Origin: a virus
Direction: 5' to 3' (one strand)
DNA: 33,704 nucleotides
Virus record (IMG/VR): IMGVR_UViG_3300027704_000079
Span: 1 to 33,704 of that record
Shown: positions 1-5,683 of the stretch, in pieces
Position numbering within the stretch: the first letter of the stretch is position 1
How the letters are laid out: every line of letters begins with the position of its first letter
The notes under the pieces: generated by a model
Databases searched by the model: none
What the model saw: the letters and a program-made list of their open reading frames with translations, nothing else
What the model was told of the DNA's origin: nothing
Program-made: the position numbers and the translations under genes

Positions 1-53
1 CTCATTAGGGAGATCTCTACGCCGCCGAGCATCTCCCAGCAGCGCCTAATGAG
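1..53. other. Stem-loop at window edge
   Basis: Bases 1-9 (CTCATTAGG) are the exact reverse complement of bases 45-53. An inner pair, GAGAT at 10-14 with ATCTC at 31-35, can continue the stem, leaving a GC-rich loop. The element lies downstream of the last small gene. It may be a transcript-end structure or part of something that continues past the window edge. No T-run can be judged on the minus strand because the sequence stops here. Function unknown. Confidence 0.5.
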
Positions 54-73
54 AGTTGGATATAAAGAAGTCT

Positions 74-127
74 TAATCGTGCCACTTAATCGTGCCAAAA
101 AAGTAATCGTGCCACTTAATCGTGCCA
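74..127. repeat. Four iteron-like direct repeats
   Basis: The 11-base word TAATCGTGCCA occurs at 74-84, 87-97, 104-114 and 117-127. The copies form two pairs: each pair has a 13-base period and the pairs are 30 bases apart. The repeats sit between the end of the last gene and the edge hairpin, partly over the transcript tail. Evenly spaced direct repeats of this kind often bind a protein (replication initiator or repressor), but nothing here says which. Confidence 0.75.
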
Positions 128-129
128 TT

Positions 130-303
130 TTAATCTTTGTCGGTTTCGTCTCCGAACCCAAGTATGTGCAACGCAGTTTCGATTCGGTTTAAAGCACTAT
201 AGTGTTCAACCATACTATCTTGGTCTCCAGCAAGCTTTGCGGTCCGGTATTTTTCATACGAATCTATCCAAGCATCCTCAAGATCACTTTCTTTTTTACT
301 CAT
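130..303 (-). CDS. Small hypothetical protein (57 aa)
   Basis: This 57-residue reading frame starts MSKKESDLED and ends GDETDKD. It is charged and probably helical, with no membrane segment and no recognised motif. Its ATG overlaps the TGA of the upstream gene in an ATGA junction (300-303). That is the commonest gene junction in this phage and the main reason to accept so short a frame. It belongs to the transcript from the promoter at 535-563. Function unknown. Confidence 0.7.
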   Translation of the reverse strand: MSKKESDLEDAWIDSYEKYRTAKLAGDQDSMVEHYSALNRIETALHILGFGDETDKD

Positions 304-506
304 AATTTTTCGTGGTAGAGCGGAAGTGGCTGTTGGCCAACATGGTACTCCGCCGTGGTAAGTGTTTCTAAATATTCATTTAAATCAATGATGAGATTCT
401 TCAGATTTTGAATAGTACCAGCGTCATGTTCAGGAGGAACATTGCAGTTTACGATAGAGTCGATGTTCTGCGCGATTTCAATTTGTTTTTGGGTGATGTC
501 AGTCAT
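300..506 (-). CDS. Hypothetical protein (68 aa)
   Basis: A 68-residue acidic protein starting MTDITQKQIE, predicted helical (IDSIVNCNVPPEHDAG, then a leucine-rich helix). No domain recognised. It is the first gene after an early promoter whose -10 lies 28 bases upstream of the ATG, and it overlaps the next gene by four bases. It is likely an early accessory protein; function unknown. Confidence 0.7.
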   Translation of the reverse strand: MTDITQKQIEIAQNIDSIVNCNVPPEHDAGTIQNLKNLIIDLNEYLETLTTAEYHVGQQPLPLYHEKL

Positions 507-534
507 TTAGTTGTTCTAGTTTGATTCTGGATGT

Positions 535-563
535 ATTATAGCATAAAATTAGCGGTTTGTACA
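535..563 (-). promoter_or_regulatory. Early promoter, TGTACA-17-TATAAT
   Basis: On the minus strand the -35 TGTACA lies at 558-563 and the -10 TATAAT at 535-540, with a 17-base spacer. It matches the eleven other early promoters of the window. It drives the two small genes at 506-130. Confidence 0.8.
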
Positions 564-593
564 TCTCTAAATTTCATAAGCAAGGGCCAGAGA

Positions 594-704
594 TCACTTT
601 GTAAATTCCAATAGGAATTTTAGGACAAAGAAGGCCACGATGCCTCCTGTTATTGCCGCGGCAAACTGTATGGACGGCCGGATTGTTGGTGGTGGGGTTT
701 TCAT
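594..704 (-). CDS. Small single-pass membrane protein (36 aa)
   Basis: The frame starts MKTPPPTIRPS, then has one hydrophobic stretch (residues about 13-32: QFAAAITGGIVAFFVLKFL) and ends EFTK. This is a plausible one-span inner-membrane peptide with a proline-rich N-terminal tail. Its ATG (702-704) begins one base before the TAG of the upstream gene (706-708), so it follows that gene directly. No function can be assigned; small membrane peptides of T4-like phages often act on host envelope or lysis timing, but that is inference. No clear ribosome binding site. Confidence 0.6.
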   Translation of the reverse strand: MKTPPPTIRPSIQFAAAITGGIVAFFVLKFLLEFTK

Positions 705-705
705 A

Positions 706-1038
706 CTAATATTCTAGGGAGAGCTCACACTGATCTTCGCTATTACTATTCTTATAGATATGCACATCAATGAGATTCAACATAGAATCAATGTCTTTAA
801 TCTGCTCAGGCTCATTGTAGAGCTCCATAGATACAAACTCAGCGCGGTAATCCATGCCTTCTTGATCATAGATTTCATTAAAAGCTGTACGAACTTCTGT
901 AACGTTGTATCGCGCGATACTGTGATCAAGCGTAATAAAGTAGTCACGGCGGCCGGTGAGCTTGTATCGGCCGATTACGTGGTCTTCATCACCACACCAT
1001 TCTCTAGCTTGAGCGCGAATTATCATTTGTTCTTTCAT
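706..1038 (-). CDS. Hypothetical protein (110 aa)
   Basis: A soluble acidic protein starting MKEQMIIRAQAREW. No family recognised. It contains an RRDYF stretch in the first third and an asparagine/serine-rich end. It sits between two other unknown genes, 9 bases after the upstream stop, so it is part of one polycistronic unit. The start is the first ATG of the frame; it has no Shine-Dalgarno match, only an A/T-rich leader (AATAATATG), as at many genes here. Confidence 0.75.
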   Translation of the reverse strand: MKEQMIIRAQAREWCGDEDHVIGRYKLTGRRDYFITLDHSIARYNVTEVRTAFNEIYDQEGMDYRAEFVSMELYNEPEQIKDIDSMLNLIDVHIYKNSNSEDQCELSLEY

Positions 1039-1047
1039 ATTATTTTT

Positions 1048-1383
1048 TTAGGAGTTTGGGGTTTCGGCGCGCCATCCTTCTGGCATGCAGCGGTATTTAT
1101 TACCGTCGATTTCGACAATGTCACCAACTGATAGAGACCTGAGCCGCGCACGGTTGCGATAGCGTTTTGCTATGTACGAATCGTTTTTCATAAGATCCCT
1201 AGGATCTACATTGAACATCATGAATGCTCTATTTAGAATAGCGGTATCGCTAAAACATCCTTGCGAGGTGTAATTAAAGAGTAGCTTCTTGGGATCGTCT
1301 GCTTCAAAAGCTCCATGATAAATGTTCACATCCGCGAGGCCACGGGAGGAGGCTACGAGTGCTTCGGGTTGTGTGTTGCTCAT
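1048..1383 (-). CDS. Hypothetical protein with SH3/KOW-like C-terminus (111 aa)
   Basis: A soluble protein starting MSNTQPEALV. The C-terminal third, RSLSVGDIVEIDGNKYRC, has the look of the small beta-barrel segment found at the end of YodL-type phage and plasmid proteins (R-S-L-S-V-G-D-x-V). That similarity is a pattern judgement only. Its ATG overlaps the upstream TGA in an ATGA junction (1380-1383), so the two are translationally coupled. Function unknown. Confidence 0.7.
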   Translation of the reverse strand: MSNTQPEALVASSRGLADVNIYHGAFEADDPKKLLFNYTSQGCFSDTAILNRAFMMFNVDPRDLMKNDSYIAKRYRNRARLRSLSVGDIVEIDGNKYRCMPEGWRAETPNS

Positions 1384-1607
1384 AATGTAAACGTAATTGT
1401 ATCATCCCGTAAGGCAGGATTGCCAGCTACAGACCTTTTCCGCCATTTCTTAATGACCTTATCGACGTCATTATCAGCATGCCCCATCATCCTCTTGAAT
1501 GTCTCCCAGGTGGGTTTAGGTTCTTCTACTGCGTCAAAGGCAGCTTTTCTTTCTTTCGGTTCCATATTAATTGAAATTGGGCTATTATTATTCTCTTTAT
1601 TGCTCAT
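1380..1607 (-). CDS. Hypothetical protein (75 aa)
   Basis: Starting at the ATG at 1605-1607 the product begins MSNKENNNSPIS and has a helical charged middle (KPTWETFKRMMGHADND) and a basic KKWRKR patch. This start overlaps the stop of the upstream 45-aa gene by three bases. An upstream in-frame ATG at 1631 and a TTG at 1667 would add 8 or 20 residues but lie inside the neighbouring gene. No family recognised; the basic patch could bind nucleic acid. Confidence 0.6.
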   Translation of the reverse strand: MSNKENNNSPISINMEPKERKAAFDAVEEPKPTWETFKRMMGHADNDVDKVIKKWRKRSVAGNPALRDDTITFTL

Positions 1608-1734
1608 CTGTTTTGATTTGTTTTTTGCCATCCTTCCTGACCTTCTTATTCTGGCGACGTTTTCCAAAAGGCCTCAAGTGTTTCCACCATTCAACTGTTT
1701 TTACCGAACCTTTACCTTTACTAGAACTTGCCAT
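1597..1734 (-). CDS. Very basic small protein (45 aa)
   Basis: The frame reads MASSSKGKGSVKTVEWWKHL and then a run dominated by Lys and Arg (RPFGKRRQNKKVRKDGKK). It is about one third basic residues, so nucleic-acid or host RNA polymerase binding is plausible but not shown. The ATG directly follows a structured leader (1735-1781) that is repeated at the next gene upstream. The overlap with the downstream gene is short. Confidence 0.65.
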   Translation of the reverse strand: MASSSKGKGSVKTVEWWKHLRPFGKRRQNKKVRKDGKKQIKTDEQ

Positions 1735-1781
1735 ATTCACCCAGAAAGCCCGAGCTGGTAAGGCTCAGGCGATTGGCAAGG
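1735..1781 (-). promoter_or_regulatory. Hairpin leader, copy 1
   Basis: On the minus strand GCCTGAGC (70 to 63 of the 1700s) pairs with GCTCGGGC (55 to 48) across a 7-base loop. It is flanked by GCCAATC upstream and TTTCTGGGTGAAT downstream, ending at the ATG. The same arrangement recurs at 2030-2079 with paired changes in the stem. The GGTGA word is complementary to the 3' end of 16S rRNA. It may be an mRNA-processing, stabilising or translation-control element, or a weak terminator. Confidence 0.65.
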
Positions 1782-1789
1782 TTTGGTTG

Positions 1790-2026
1790 TTATCCAACAA
1801 GCTCATGAAGGATCCGCGAGCTTGTCATACCGGGCATGCCCTCTATAATGTGCCAACCAGTGAGATTCTTAAAGTTACTCTTAAGTGAGTCCTCAGCTTC
1901 AAAGATGGCAACGTGTGTAGCTTCGAGATTTTCGAAGACTGAATGGCCCGTATTAGTATGGCTCTGAAGGGTCATTTCGTCCTTGGTGTAGCTGCCGCGG
2001 TCTTCAGTACTAGTAGTATTTTTCAT
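1790..2026 (-). CDS. Hypothetical protein (78 aa)
   Basis: I place the start at the ATG 2024-2026 (MKNTTSTEDR); a GTG nine bases further up is in the conserved leader and less likely. The middle, SVFENLEATHVAIFEAEDSL, looks amphipathic, and the end (IIEGMPGMTSSRILHELVG) looks folded. No family recognised. It is preceded by hairpin leader copy 2 and followed by copy 1, so both ends of this gene are marked by the same RNA structure. Confidence 0.65.
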   Translation of the reverse strand: MKNTTSTEDRGSYTKDEMTLQSHTNTGHSVFENLEATHVAIFEAEDSLKSNFKNLTGWHIIEGMPGMTSSRILHELVG

Positions 2027-2029
2027 AAT

Positions 2030-2079
2030 ATTCACCCAGAAAGCCCGAACCGTTTTAAGGGTTCAGGCGATTGGCGAGG
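2030..2079 (-). promoter_or_regulatory. Hairpin leader, copy 2
   Basis: On the minus strand GCCTGAACC (2068-2060) pairs with GGTTCGGGC (2051-2043) across an 8-base loop. Compared with copy 1, one stem pair changes from G-C to A-T on both sides and one pair is added, while the wobble pair and the flanks (GCCAATC, TTTCTGGGTGAATAT) are kept. Such compensatory change argues that the RNA fold of the minus-strand transcript is what matters. Confidence 0.7.
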
Positions 2080-2089
2080 TATTGCGCTC

Positions 2090-2521
2090 TTAGTCAGAGG
2101 TGAGGATTAAATTAAGCTTGGCTGCATACTTTCGGGTAGCCTTACACTTTGGCCAATTTTGATGAGAAATCATGATTTCCATATCGTCCTCTTTGAGCGT
2201 AACTAGCTGAAAGGGAGAGTTACTAACAATGCTGAAGAACGGCTCAAACTTGTTGAGGAGCGTAATATCACACTTAAAGATATAACGGATCGTTCCGTCT
2301 CCGCACACAAACGCACGCTCAATATCTTGGTCGGGTACCGGACTCTTTCTAGCAGAGATGTGAGCCCATGGAGGACCAGGAGATGAGAGGTCTAACGAGG
2401 CTGCTTCAACAGCTTCCTTAAGTGTGTCATGGACACTCAAGATCTCGATAGTCTCGATTTTCATTGGGATTATGGTGTCTAAGAAATCTTCTTGGACTTT
2501 AGTAGCTTCTAACTTGATCAT
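2090..2521 (-). CDS. Hypothetical protein (143 aa), probably leaderless
   Basis: A soluble alpha/beta protein starting MIKLEATKVQ. The in-frame ATG at 2545 (8 residues further up) lies upstream of the -10 box of the promoter at 2528-2556, so a transcript from that promoter cannot contain it. The expected transcription start coincides with the ATG at 2521, which suggests a leaderless mRNA. Features: a long N-terminal strand-helix region (IIPMKIETIEILSVHDTL), a PGPPW turn, and C-terminal basic residues. No family recognised. Confidence 0.7.
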   Translation of the reverse strand: MIKLEATKVQEDFLDTIIPMKIETIEILSVHDTLKEAVEAASLDLSSPGPPWAHISARKSPVPDQDIERAFVCGDGTIRYIFKCDITLLNKFEPFFSIVSNSPFQLVTLKEDDMEIMISHQNWPKCKATRKYAAKLNLILTSD

Positions 2522-2527
2522 GTTTAT

Positions 2528-2556
2528 ATAATACCCTACTTTCATCGAAAAGTAAA
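2528..2556 (-). promoter_or_regulatory. Early promoter, TTTACT-17-TATTAT
   Basis: -35 TTTACT at 2551-2556 and -10 TATTAT at 2528-2533 on the minus strand. This is a slightly divergent member of the early set. The gap between the -10 and the ATG at 2521 is only 6 bases. Confidence 0.65.
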
Positions 2557-2589
2557 TAGCCTTTTTAGCACTATTTTCGCTATTTACGC

Positions 2590-2651
2590 GTTTAATGCGT
2601 AACTCATTGATTCACAACACGTTACGCATTAAACTTTTTTTAACTTTTTTT
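2590..2651 (+). terminator. Long hairpin with T-run reading rightwards
   Basis: Bases 2590-2603 and 2621-2634 are perfect 14-base inverted repeats (GTTTAATGCGTAAC and its complement) with a 17-base loop. They are followed on the plus strand by TTTTTT at 2635-2640 and another T-run at 2645-2651. This has the form of a rho-independent terminator for plus-strand transcripts. No plus-strand gene is visible to the left, so it may stop antisense transcription or serve another role. Its loop holds one copy of the repeat word found at 2685-2788. Confidence 0.5.
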
Positions 2652-2684
2652 GCGGTGAGGAGCTAGTTTTGCTCGTTTTTTGTG

Positions 2685-2788
2685 TAACTCATTGATTCAC
2701 AACACTTTACGATTAACTCATTGATTACCAATGAGTTACAGCGAAGCCTACTAGTTTAAAAACTAAAGTGTTGTGAATCAATGAGTTA
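2685..2788. repeat. 25-base inverted repeat enclosing a smaller palindrome
   Basis: Bases 2685-2709 are the exact reverse complement of 2764-2788. Between them a 10-base palindrome (2714-2723 with 2729-2738) uses the same word, TAACTCATTG. Counting the copy at 2600-2620, the word TAACTCATTGATT occurs four times in both orientations within 190 bases. The 270-base stretch between the genes at 2521 and 2815 has no open reading frame I would accept. It could be a replication origin, a recombination site or a structured RNA. Confidence 0.75.
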
Positions 2789-2814
2789 GAGCAAATAAGA
2801 ACGGGTTTCCTTTA

Positions 2815-3027
2815 TTATGCAAGTTCTTTTTCGACCACTGAGTGGATTTCTCTTCTAATTATGACGATGGGATCTCCATAGAAATTAGAATCCATGATAC
2901 GTTTCTCGTTGTACTTCCAATATTTCAGAGCTTCATTTTTGTCATAGAATTCTGGTATATTTTCTATAGGCTCATATTTAAAACTTCGATCTCTTGCTAT
3001 TAGGTGGATTTGTTTGTAGCCTTTCAT
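2815..3027 (-). CDS. Hypothetical protein (70 aa)
   Basis: A basic-aromatic small protein starting MKGYKQIHLIARDRSF and ending HSVVEKELA. It appears to be a mixed strand/helix fold (KNEALKYWKYNEKR resembles a single helix after a strand). No family recognised. It stands alone between the CAU tRNA and the repeat-rich intergenic zone. Confidence 0.65.
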   Translation of the reverse strand: MKGYKQIHLIARDRSFKYEPIENIPEFYDKNEALKYWKYNEKRIMDSNFYGDPIVIIRREIHSVVEKELA

Positions 3028-3043
3028 TTAAAGTAATATAGTT

Positions 3044-3051
3044 TATTTATG
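3044..3051 (-). promoter_or_regulatory. Possible variant late promoter (CATAAATA)
   Basis: CATAAATA on the minus strand, 16 bases before the ATG at 3027. It differs from the TATAAATA consensus at the first base only. It lies between the tRNA and the 70-aa gene and could start a late transcript; evidence is limited to the 8-base match. Confidence 0.3.
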
Positions 3052-3060
3052 TTCTTTAAG

Positions 3061-3133
3061 TAGGGGTGGAGGGAATCGAACCCACACTCAATCGATTATG
3101 AGTCGACTGCTTTAACCGTTAAGCTACACCCCC
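3061..3133 (-). tRNA. tRNA with CAU anticodon, probably tRNA-Ile (lysidine type)
   Basis: The minus strand folds as a complete 73-base cloverleaf: a 7-bp acceptor stem (GGGGGTG with CACCCCT, ending in a G-T pair), a 4-bp D arm, an anticodon arm with loop CTCATAA, a 5-base variable loop and a T arm with loop TTCGATT. The T stem has one T-T mismatch. CCA is not encoded. The D arm and anticodon arm (AGCAG, CGACTCATAATCG) resemble the minor isoleucine tRNA of E. coli (ileX) more than either methionine tRNA, so I favour tRNA-Ile reading AUA after lysidine modification. It lacks the initiator hallmark of three G-C pairs in the anticodon stem. Confidence 0.85.
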
Positions 3134-3139
3134 TTATTA

Positions 3140-3253
3140 TTAAAGTCCGATATCAAATGCTCTAATGAAATTATCAGATAGACCAAGTATTTTTAAAGTG
3201 AGAAACACGATGAGTGCAGCTAATATAATTATAATGACTTCTTTTTTGCTCAT
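3140..3253 (-). CDS. Small single-pass membrane protein (37 aa)
   Basis: The frame starts MSKKEV and runs at once into a hydrophobic span (about residues 5-26: VIIIILAALIVFLTLKILGL), ending RAFDIGL. It is one clear transmembrane helix with a positively charged N-terminus. It lies just upstream of the tRNA. Function unknown; a host-envelope or superinfection role is possible but unsupported. Confidence 0.6.
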   Translation of the reverse strand: MSKKEVIIIILAALIVFLTLKILGLSDNFIRAFDIGL

Positions 3254-3271
3254 AAGATTTTTGTAAATATA

Positions 3272-3841
3272 CTAGTCAGCGATCTGCGCGTAAATCTCTT
3301 TCCAATTATTGACTCTCGTGACATCATCGTGCGTAATACCCATTTCATTATATGGATGGTTTATTAAAAACGACCTAAGCCCCATAGTAGCTCCTAGATT
3401 TGCGTTTTCCAATTTATCTTCAACCCAAACAAAATCTGAATCGCGATATCTTTCAAGTGATTCCTTTTTATTTCCTGCGCAAGGTAGGCAAAGAATCCGC
3501 TCAAACACCCCTTCACCAAACAATCTGGAGAGATTCATCTCACGGAGCTTTACAGCGCACGGCTCAGTTCCAATTGAAGTGATGCAATGAAATACCGCGC
3601 CGTGTTCTTCGTGCAATTTACGAACATACTTGATTGCGTCTCTTAGCGGAGGTAGAAAGGCAATTTCTGCTGATTCACAAAACTGTTGAGTAAGTTCAAT
3701 TGCTTTTTCTTTTGGAATACCATACTGTTTGCACACATAATAAGATATTTTCTTTTGTTTATACCCTTTCCGCTTCATCCACCATTCGAATGAATGCTCC
3801 CACGAAAGAAGAACGCCATCACAGTCCGTTAGTACAATCAT
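3272..3841 (-). CDS. HAD-superfamily phosphatase
   Basis: A 189-residue haloacid-dehalogenase fold protein. Motif I is DCDGVLL with the nucleophile Asp6 and acid/base Asp8; motif II is the CITS segment near residue 90; motif IV is VEDKLENA near residue 139, giving the acidic metal ligands. The cap (residues about 15-70) is small and helical. Members hydrolyse phosphate esters, and in phages often nucleotides (5'-nucleotidase-like) or DNA 3'-phosphates. Substrate here unknown; a nucleotide role fits the surrounding nucleases. It follows the exonuclease gene with a 6-base gap. Confidence 0.8.
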   Translation of the reverse strand: MIVLTDCDGVLLSWEHSFEWWMKRKGYKQKKISYYVCKQYGIPKEKAIELTQQFCESAEIAFLPPLRDAIKYVRKLHEEHGAVFHCITSIGTEPCAVKLREMNLSRLFGEGVFERILCLPCAGNKKESLERYRDSDFVWVEDKLENANLGATMGLRSFLINHPYNEMGITHDDVTRVNNWKEIYAQIAD

Positions 3842-3847
3842 AAATAT

Positions 3848-4534
3848 TTACCGGTTGTTAAAGTAGTAGTAGGAAATTTCTTTTCGCAATTTGTCTTCCC
3901 AGCACTCAACGCTCTCCTCAAATATAATTGGTTTAGGATCGTTGTCTACTACCATAATAGTAATAAGTTTTTTAATATCGATCCCGGTGTGCTCTTTAAA
4001 CATAATGGCATAAGCACATTCTTGCATAAAATACGAACTAATTTCCTTTTTTTCTTTTACTCTTCCAGAAGTTTTAAAATCAATGATGGCTGGTTCTCCA
4101 TCAAATTCAGCAATACAATCAACTCGACCAGCGATTTTTAGATCATCTGAATAAAGTGTACATTCTTGCATATACACTTTACCAACTCTTTCGTCAAGGA
4201 CGTTTTTAAGAGTTTTCCACGCGAATTGCACGTGTGGCATTTTATCATTAGGTGTACGAATAAAATCAGCTTCATTGTTGATATAGCGTTCAGCTATATT
4301 GTGCACTGAAGTGCCTCGCGTGCATGCGTGTCGCGAAATACGATTTGCAGCTTCTTCTCCGATTTTCTTGCGCCATTCAGCCCACTTCCATCGATCGCGA
4401 TAACCTAAAACTGTGGTTACAGACGGGTATTTGTTTCCTTCTGGTGTACTATACGTGCGTAGACTATTTTCAGTCTTAGCTGTTAACTCTTCGTACGCCA
4501 ATTCAGTATTGGTATGCTCAAATATCTTATTCAT
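3848..4534 (-). CDS. PD-(D/E)XK exonuclease, RecB/Cas4-like
   Basis: A 228-residue nuclease of the RecB-type PD-(D/E)XK superfamily. Visible motifs in order: GTSVHNIAERY (His78), GRVDCIAEF (Asp139), AIIDFKTS (Asp152 and Lys154) and the QECAYAIMF helix carrying the QxxxY-type motif of this clade. These residues coordinate the metal ion for hydrolysis of DNA ends. No iron-sulphur cysteine cluster is evident, unlike Cas4. Similar proteins are common in marine T4-like phages, where they may take part in host DNA breakdown or recombination. No ribosome binding site; A/T-rich leader. Confidence 0.8.
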   Translation of the reverse strand: MNKIFEHTNTELAYEELTAKTENSLRTYSTPEGNKYPSVTTVLGYRDRWKWAEWRKKIGEEAANRISRHACTRGTSVHNIAERYINNEADFIRTPNDKMPHVQFAWKTLKNVLDERVGKVYMQECTLYSDDLKIAGRVDCIAEFDGEPAIIDFKTSGRVKEKKEISSYFMQECAYAIMFKEHTGIDIKKLITIMVVDNDPKPIIFEESVECWEDKLRKEISYYYFNNR

Positions 4535-4562
4535 TATTAAATTGTGCTATTTTAGATTATTC

Positions 4563-4838
4563 TTAGTCTTTCTTTTCAGGGCGTGGTTGCCGGTTGTAAA
4601 TAAGTCTGAAAAGTCTATCAGCAACATCGTCATTAGCAGTTGCCTTTCGAACAGTTTCAACAGTGTTCCATGAGTGGCTTCCGTAACATGTTACAGTGTT
4701 TTTGACTAACCCATCTTCAATATAGTACTCTCTATCCCAATCTAAAAGGGATTCTAAGAATGTCGAAGTAACATTTAACTGCTGCGGATAGTCGAGTGTG
4801 TATTCAACATCGACAGTTTCTTTAGTTTTAATTTTCAT
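4563..4838 (-). CDS. Hypothetical protein (91 aa)
   Basis: Start set at the ATG 4836-4838 (MKIKTKETVDVEYT), which begins 1 base after the upstream stop codon. A longer frame to 5009 would run through the zinc-ribbon gene in another frame and is rejected. The protein has a strand-rich N-terminal half (VDVEYTLDYPQQLNV) and a helical C-terminal half ending in PEKKD. No family recognised; operon position between two nucleic-acid proteins suggests the same theme. Confidence 0.6.
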   Translation of the reverse strand: MKIKTKETVDVEYTLDYPQQLNVTSTFLESLLDWDREYYIEDGLVKNTVTCYGSHSWNTVETVRKATANDDVADRLFRLIYNRQPRPEKKD

Positions 4839-4839
4839 A

Positions 4840-5094
4840 TTAGTAATGATCGATTGTGTTTTCCTTGCCTGAAGCTTTTTTAATTCCTTTAAGAACATCG
4901 TTCCACCCGGAACCAGCACGTCGGATAGGTGATATAACTCCTGCGAAAGATATCGCTGGAGCGCAAACTCCTCTTTTAATAAATCCTCCTTCAGCGCAAG
5001 GGCAATCATTCCCTACAGGAAGATCGCGATCTTCGATGGTGTGAGACTCATCCCATTTGTCATTGCATTTATCGCAATAGTATTCGTATGTCAT
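4840..5094 (-). CDS. FmdB-like zinc-ribbon protein (84 aa)
   Basis: It begins MTYEYYCDKCNDKWDESH, the classic start of FmdB-type single zinc-ribbon proteins. The first CxxC (Cys7 and Cys10) is followed by a second metal half-site, DCPCAEGG (CPC rather than CPxC), near residue 35. The tail (residues 50-84) is glycine-rich and basic. FmdB-like proteins are presumed transcription regulators, but function in phages is unproven. The ATG at 5092-5094 overlaps the upstream stop as ATGA, so I prefer it over the ATG 13 codons further up. Confidence 0.75.
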   Translation of the reverse strand: MTYEYYCDKCNDKWDESHTIEDRDLPVGNDCPCAEGGFIKRGVCAPAISFAGVISPIRRAGSGWNDVLKGIKKASGKENTIDHY

Positions 5095-5645
5095 AGTGAT
5101 TTGAACCAATGTGGTGTATTTCGTTTTGTCCATACCATGGAAAAACGTGTTTGTTTAGTTTGATAAAATTTTTGGTATGAATCGATAGGATCAGCTGAAT
5201 TCATACATTCTGGATTAGATCCCATCGCCAAAGGCCAAGCATCCATAGCGCGCTTTGTTATGTTTTTTGGTAACGCCTTTAAGGAATCTAGGAGTTTTGT
5301 TTCTGTTGCATGGATTTTATTATAGCGGTACGTGTACTCTTTACACAATTTCTCAAATAGTAAATAGTGCCATTTATAATTTTTATGCGATTGCATTGTC
5401 CACACAGTGCACGGATGGCCCATATGGACTGCTTTATAAAGAACATCTTCTCTTTTGTCGTTTAATTGCCAATATTTTGACATCGTCTTGCCTGATGCTG
5501 ATCTCCGCCGGGTTTCAGTGCCATCGAGCATGCGGTGGGCTGTCGACAACATTTGTCCCGATTCGACAATCATCTTTACAACGTGTTTGTCGCAATGCCA
5601 TTTAGCGGCAATTTCTGGAACTGGAGATAGCGCGAAGATATTCAT
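5091..5645 (-). CDS. Conserved phage protein of unknown function (184 aa)
   Basis: Starts MNIFALSPVPEIAAKWHCDKH. It has a pattern I associate with proteins frequent in T4-like phages of aquatic bacteria: CDKHVVKM, then QMLSTAHR, GHPCTVW, NYKWHYLLF and a C-terminal WTKRNTPHWF. The invariant-looking Asp19, Lys20, His21 and His78-Pro79 could be catalytic. Such proteins are sometimes labelled pyrimidine-dimer glycosylase, but I see no resemblance to T4 DenV and do not adopt that. The ATG lies 9 bases from the -10 of the promoter at 5655-5683, so the mRNA leader is only a few bases. Confidence 0.8.
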   Translation of the reverse strand: MNIFALSPVPEIAAKWHCDKHVVKMIVESGQMLSTAHRMLDGTETRRRSASGKTMSKYWQLNDKREDVLYKAVHMGHPCTVWTMQSHKNYKWHYLLFEKLCKEYTYRYNKIHATETKLLDSLKALPKNITKRAMDAWPLAMGSNPECMNSADPIDSYQKFYQTKQTRFSMVWTKRNTPHWFKSL

Positions 5646-5654
5646 TCTGGGTAT

Positions 5655-5683
5655 ATTCTACCATAAATTAAGCAGAATGTACA
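5655..5683 (-). promoter_or_regulatory. Early promoter, TGTACA-17-TAGAAT
   Basis: -35 TGTACA at 5678-5683, -10 TAGAAT at 5655-5660 on the minus strand, 17-base spacer, with the shared TGG just before the -10. It opens the transcript 5645 to about 3140. Confidence 0.8.

Noticed and set aside
760-1131. Plus-strand reading frame of 123 codons
   Set aside because: It is antisense to two accepted minus-strand genes, has no promoter or ribosome binding site and no recognisable protein features. The same holds for the plus-strand frames at 1315-1761, 9692-10069, 20921-21376 and 30810-31232, which mirror coding genes.
2590-2788. CRISPR array or phage attachment site
   Set aside because: The repeats are few, in both orientations, and lack regular spacers. 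There is no integrase, and the gene content is that of a strictly lytic phage.
3061-3133. Initiator tRNA-Met
   Set aside because: The anticodon stem lacks the three consecutive G-C pairs and the unpaired first acceptor position of initiator tRNAs.
4839-5009. Extension of the 91-aa gene upstream to 5009
   Set aside because: It would run fully inside the zinc-ribbon gene. The ATG at 4838 directly follows that gene's stop and gives the usual tight junction.
5091-5645. Pyrimidine dimer glycosylase (DenV) label
   Set aside because: No resemblance to T4 DenV motifs is visible, so it is left as unknown.
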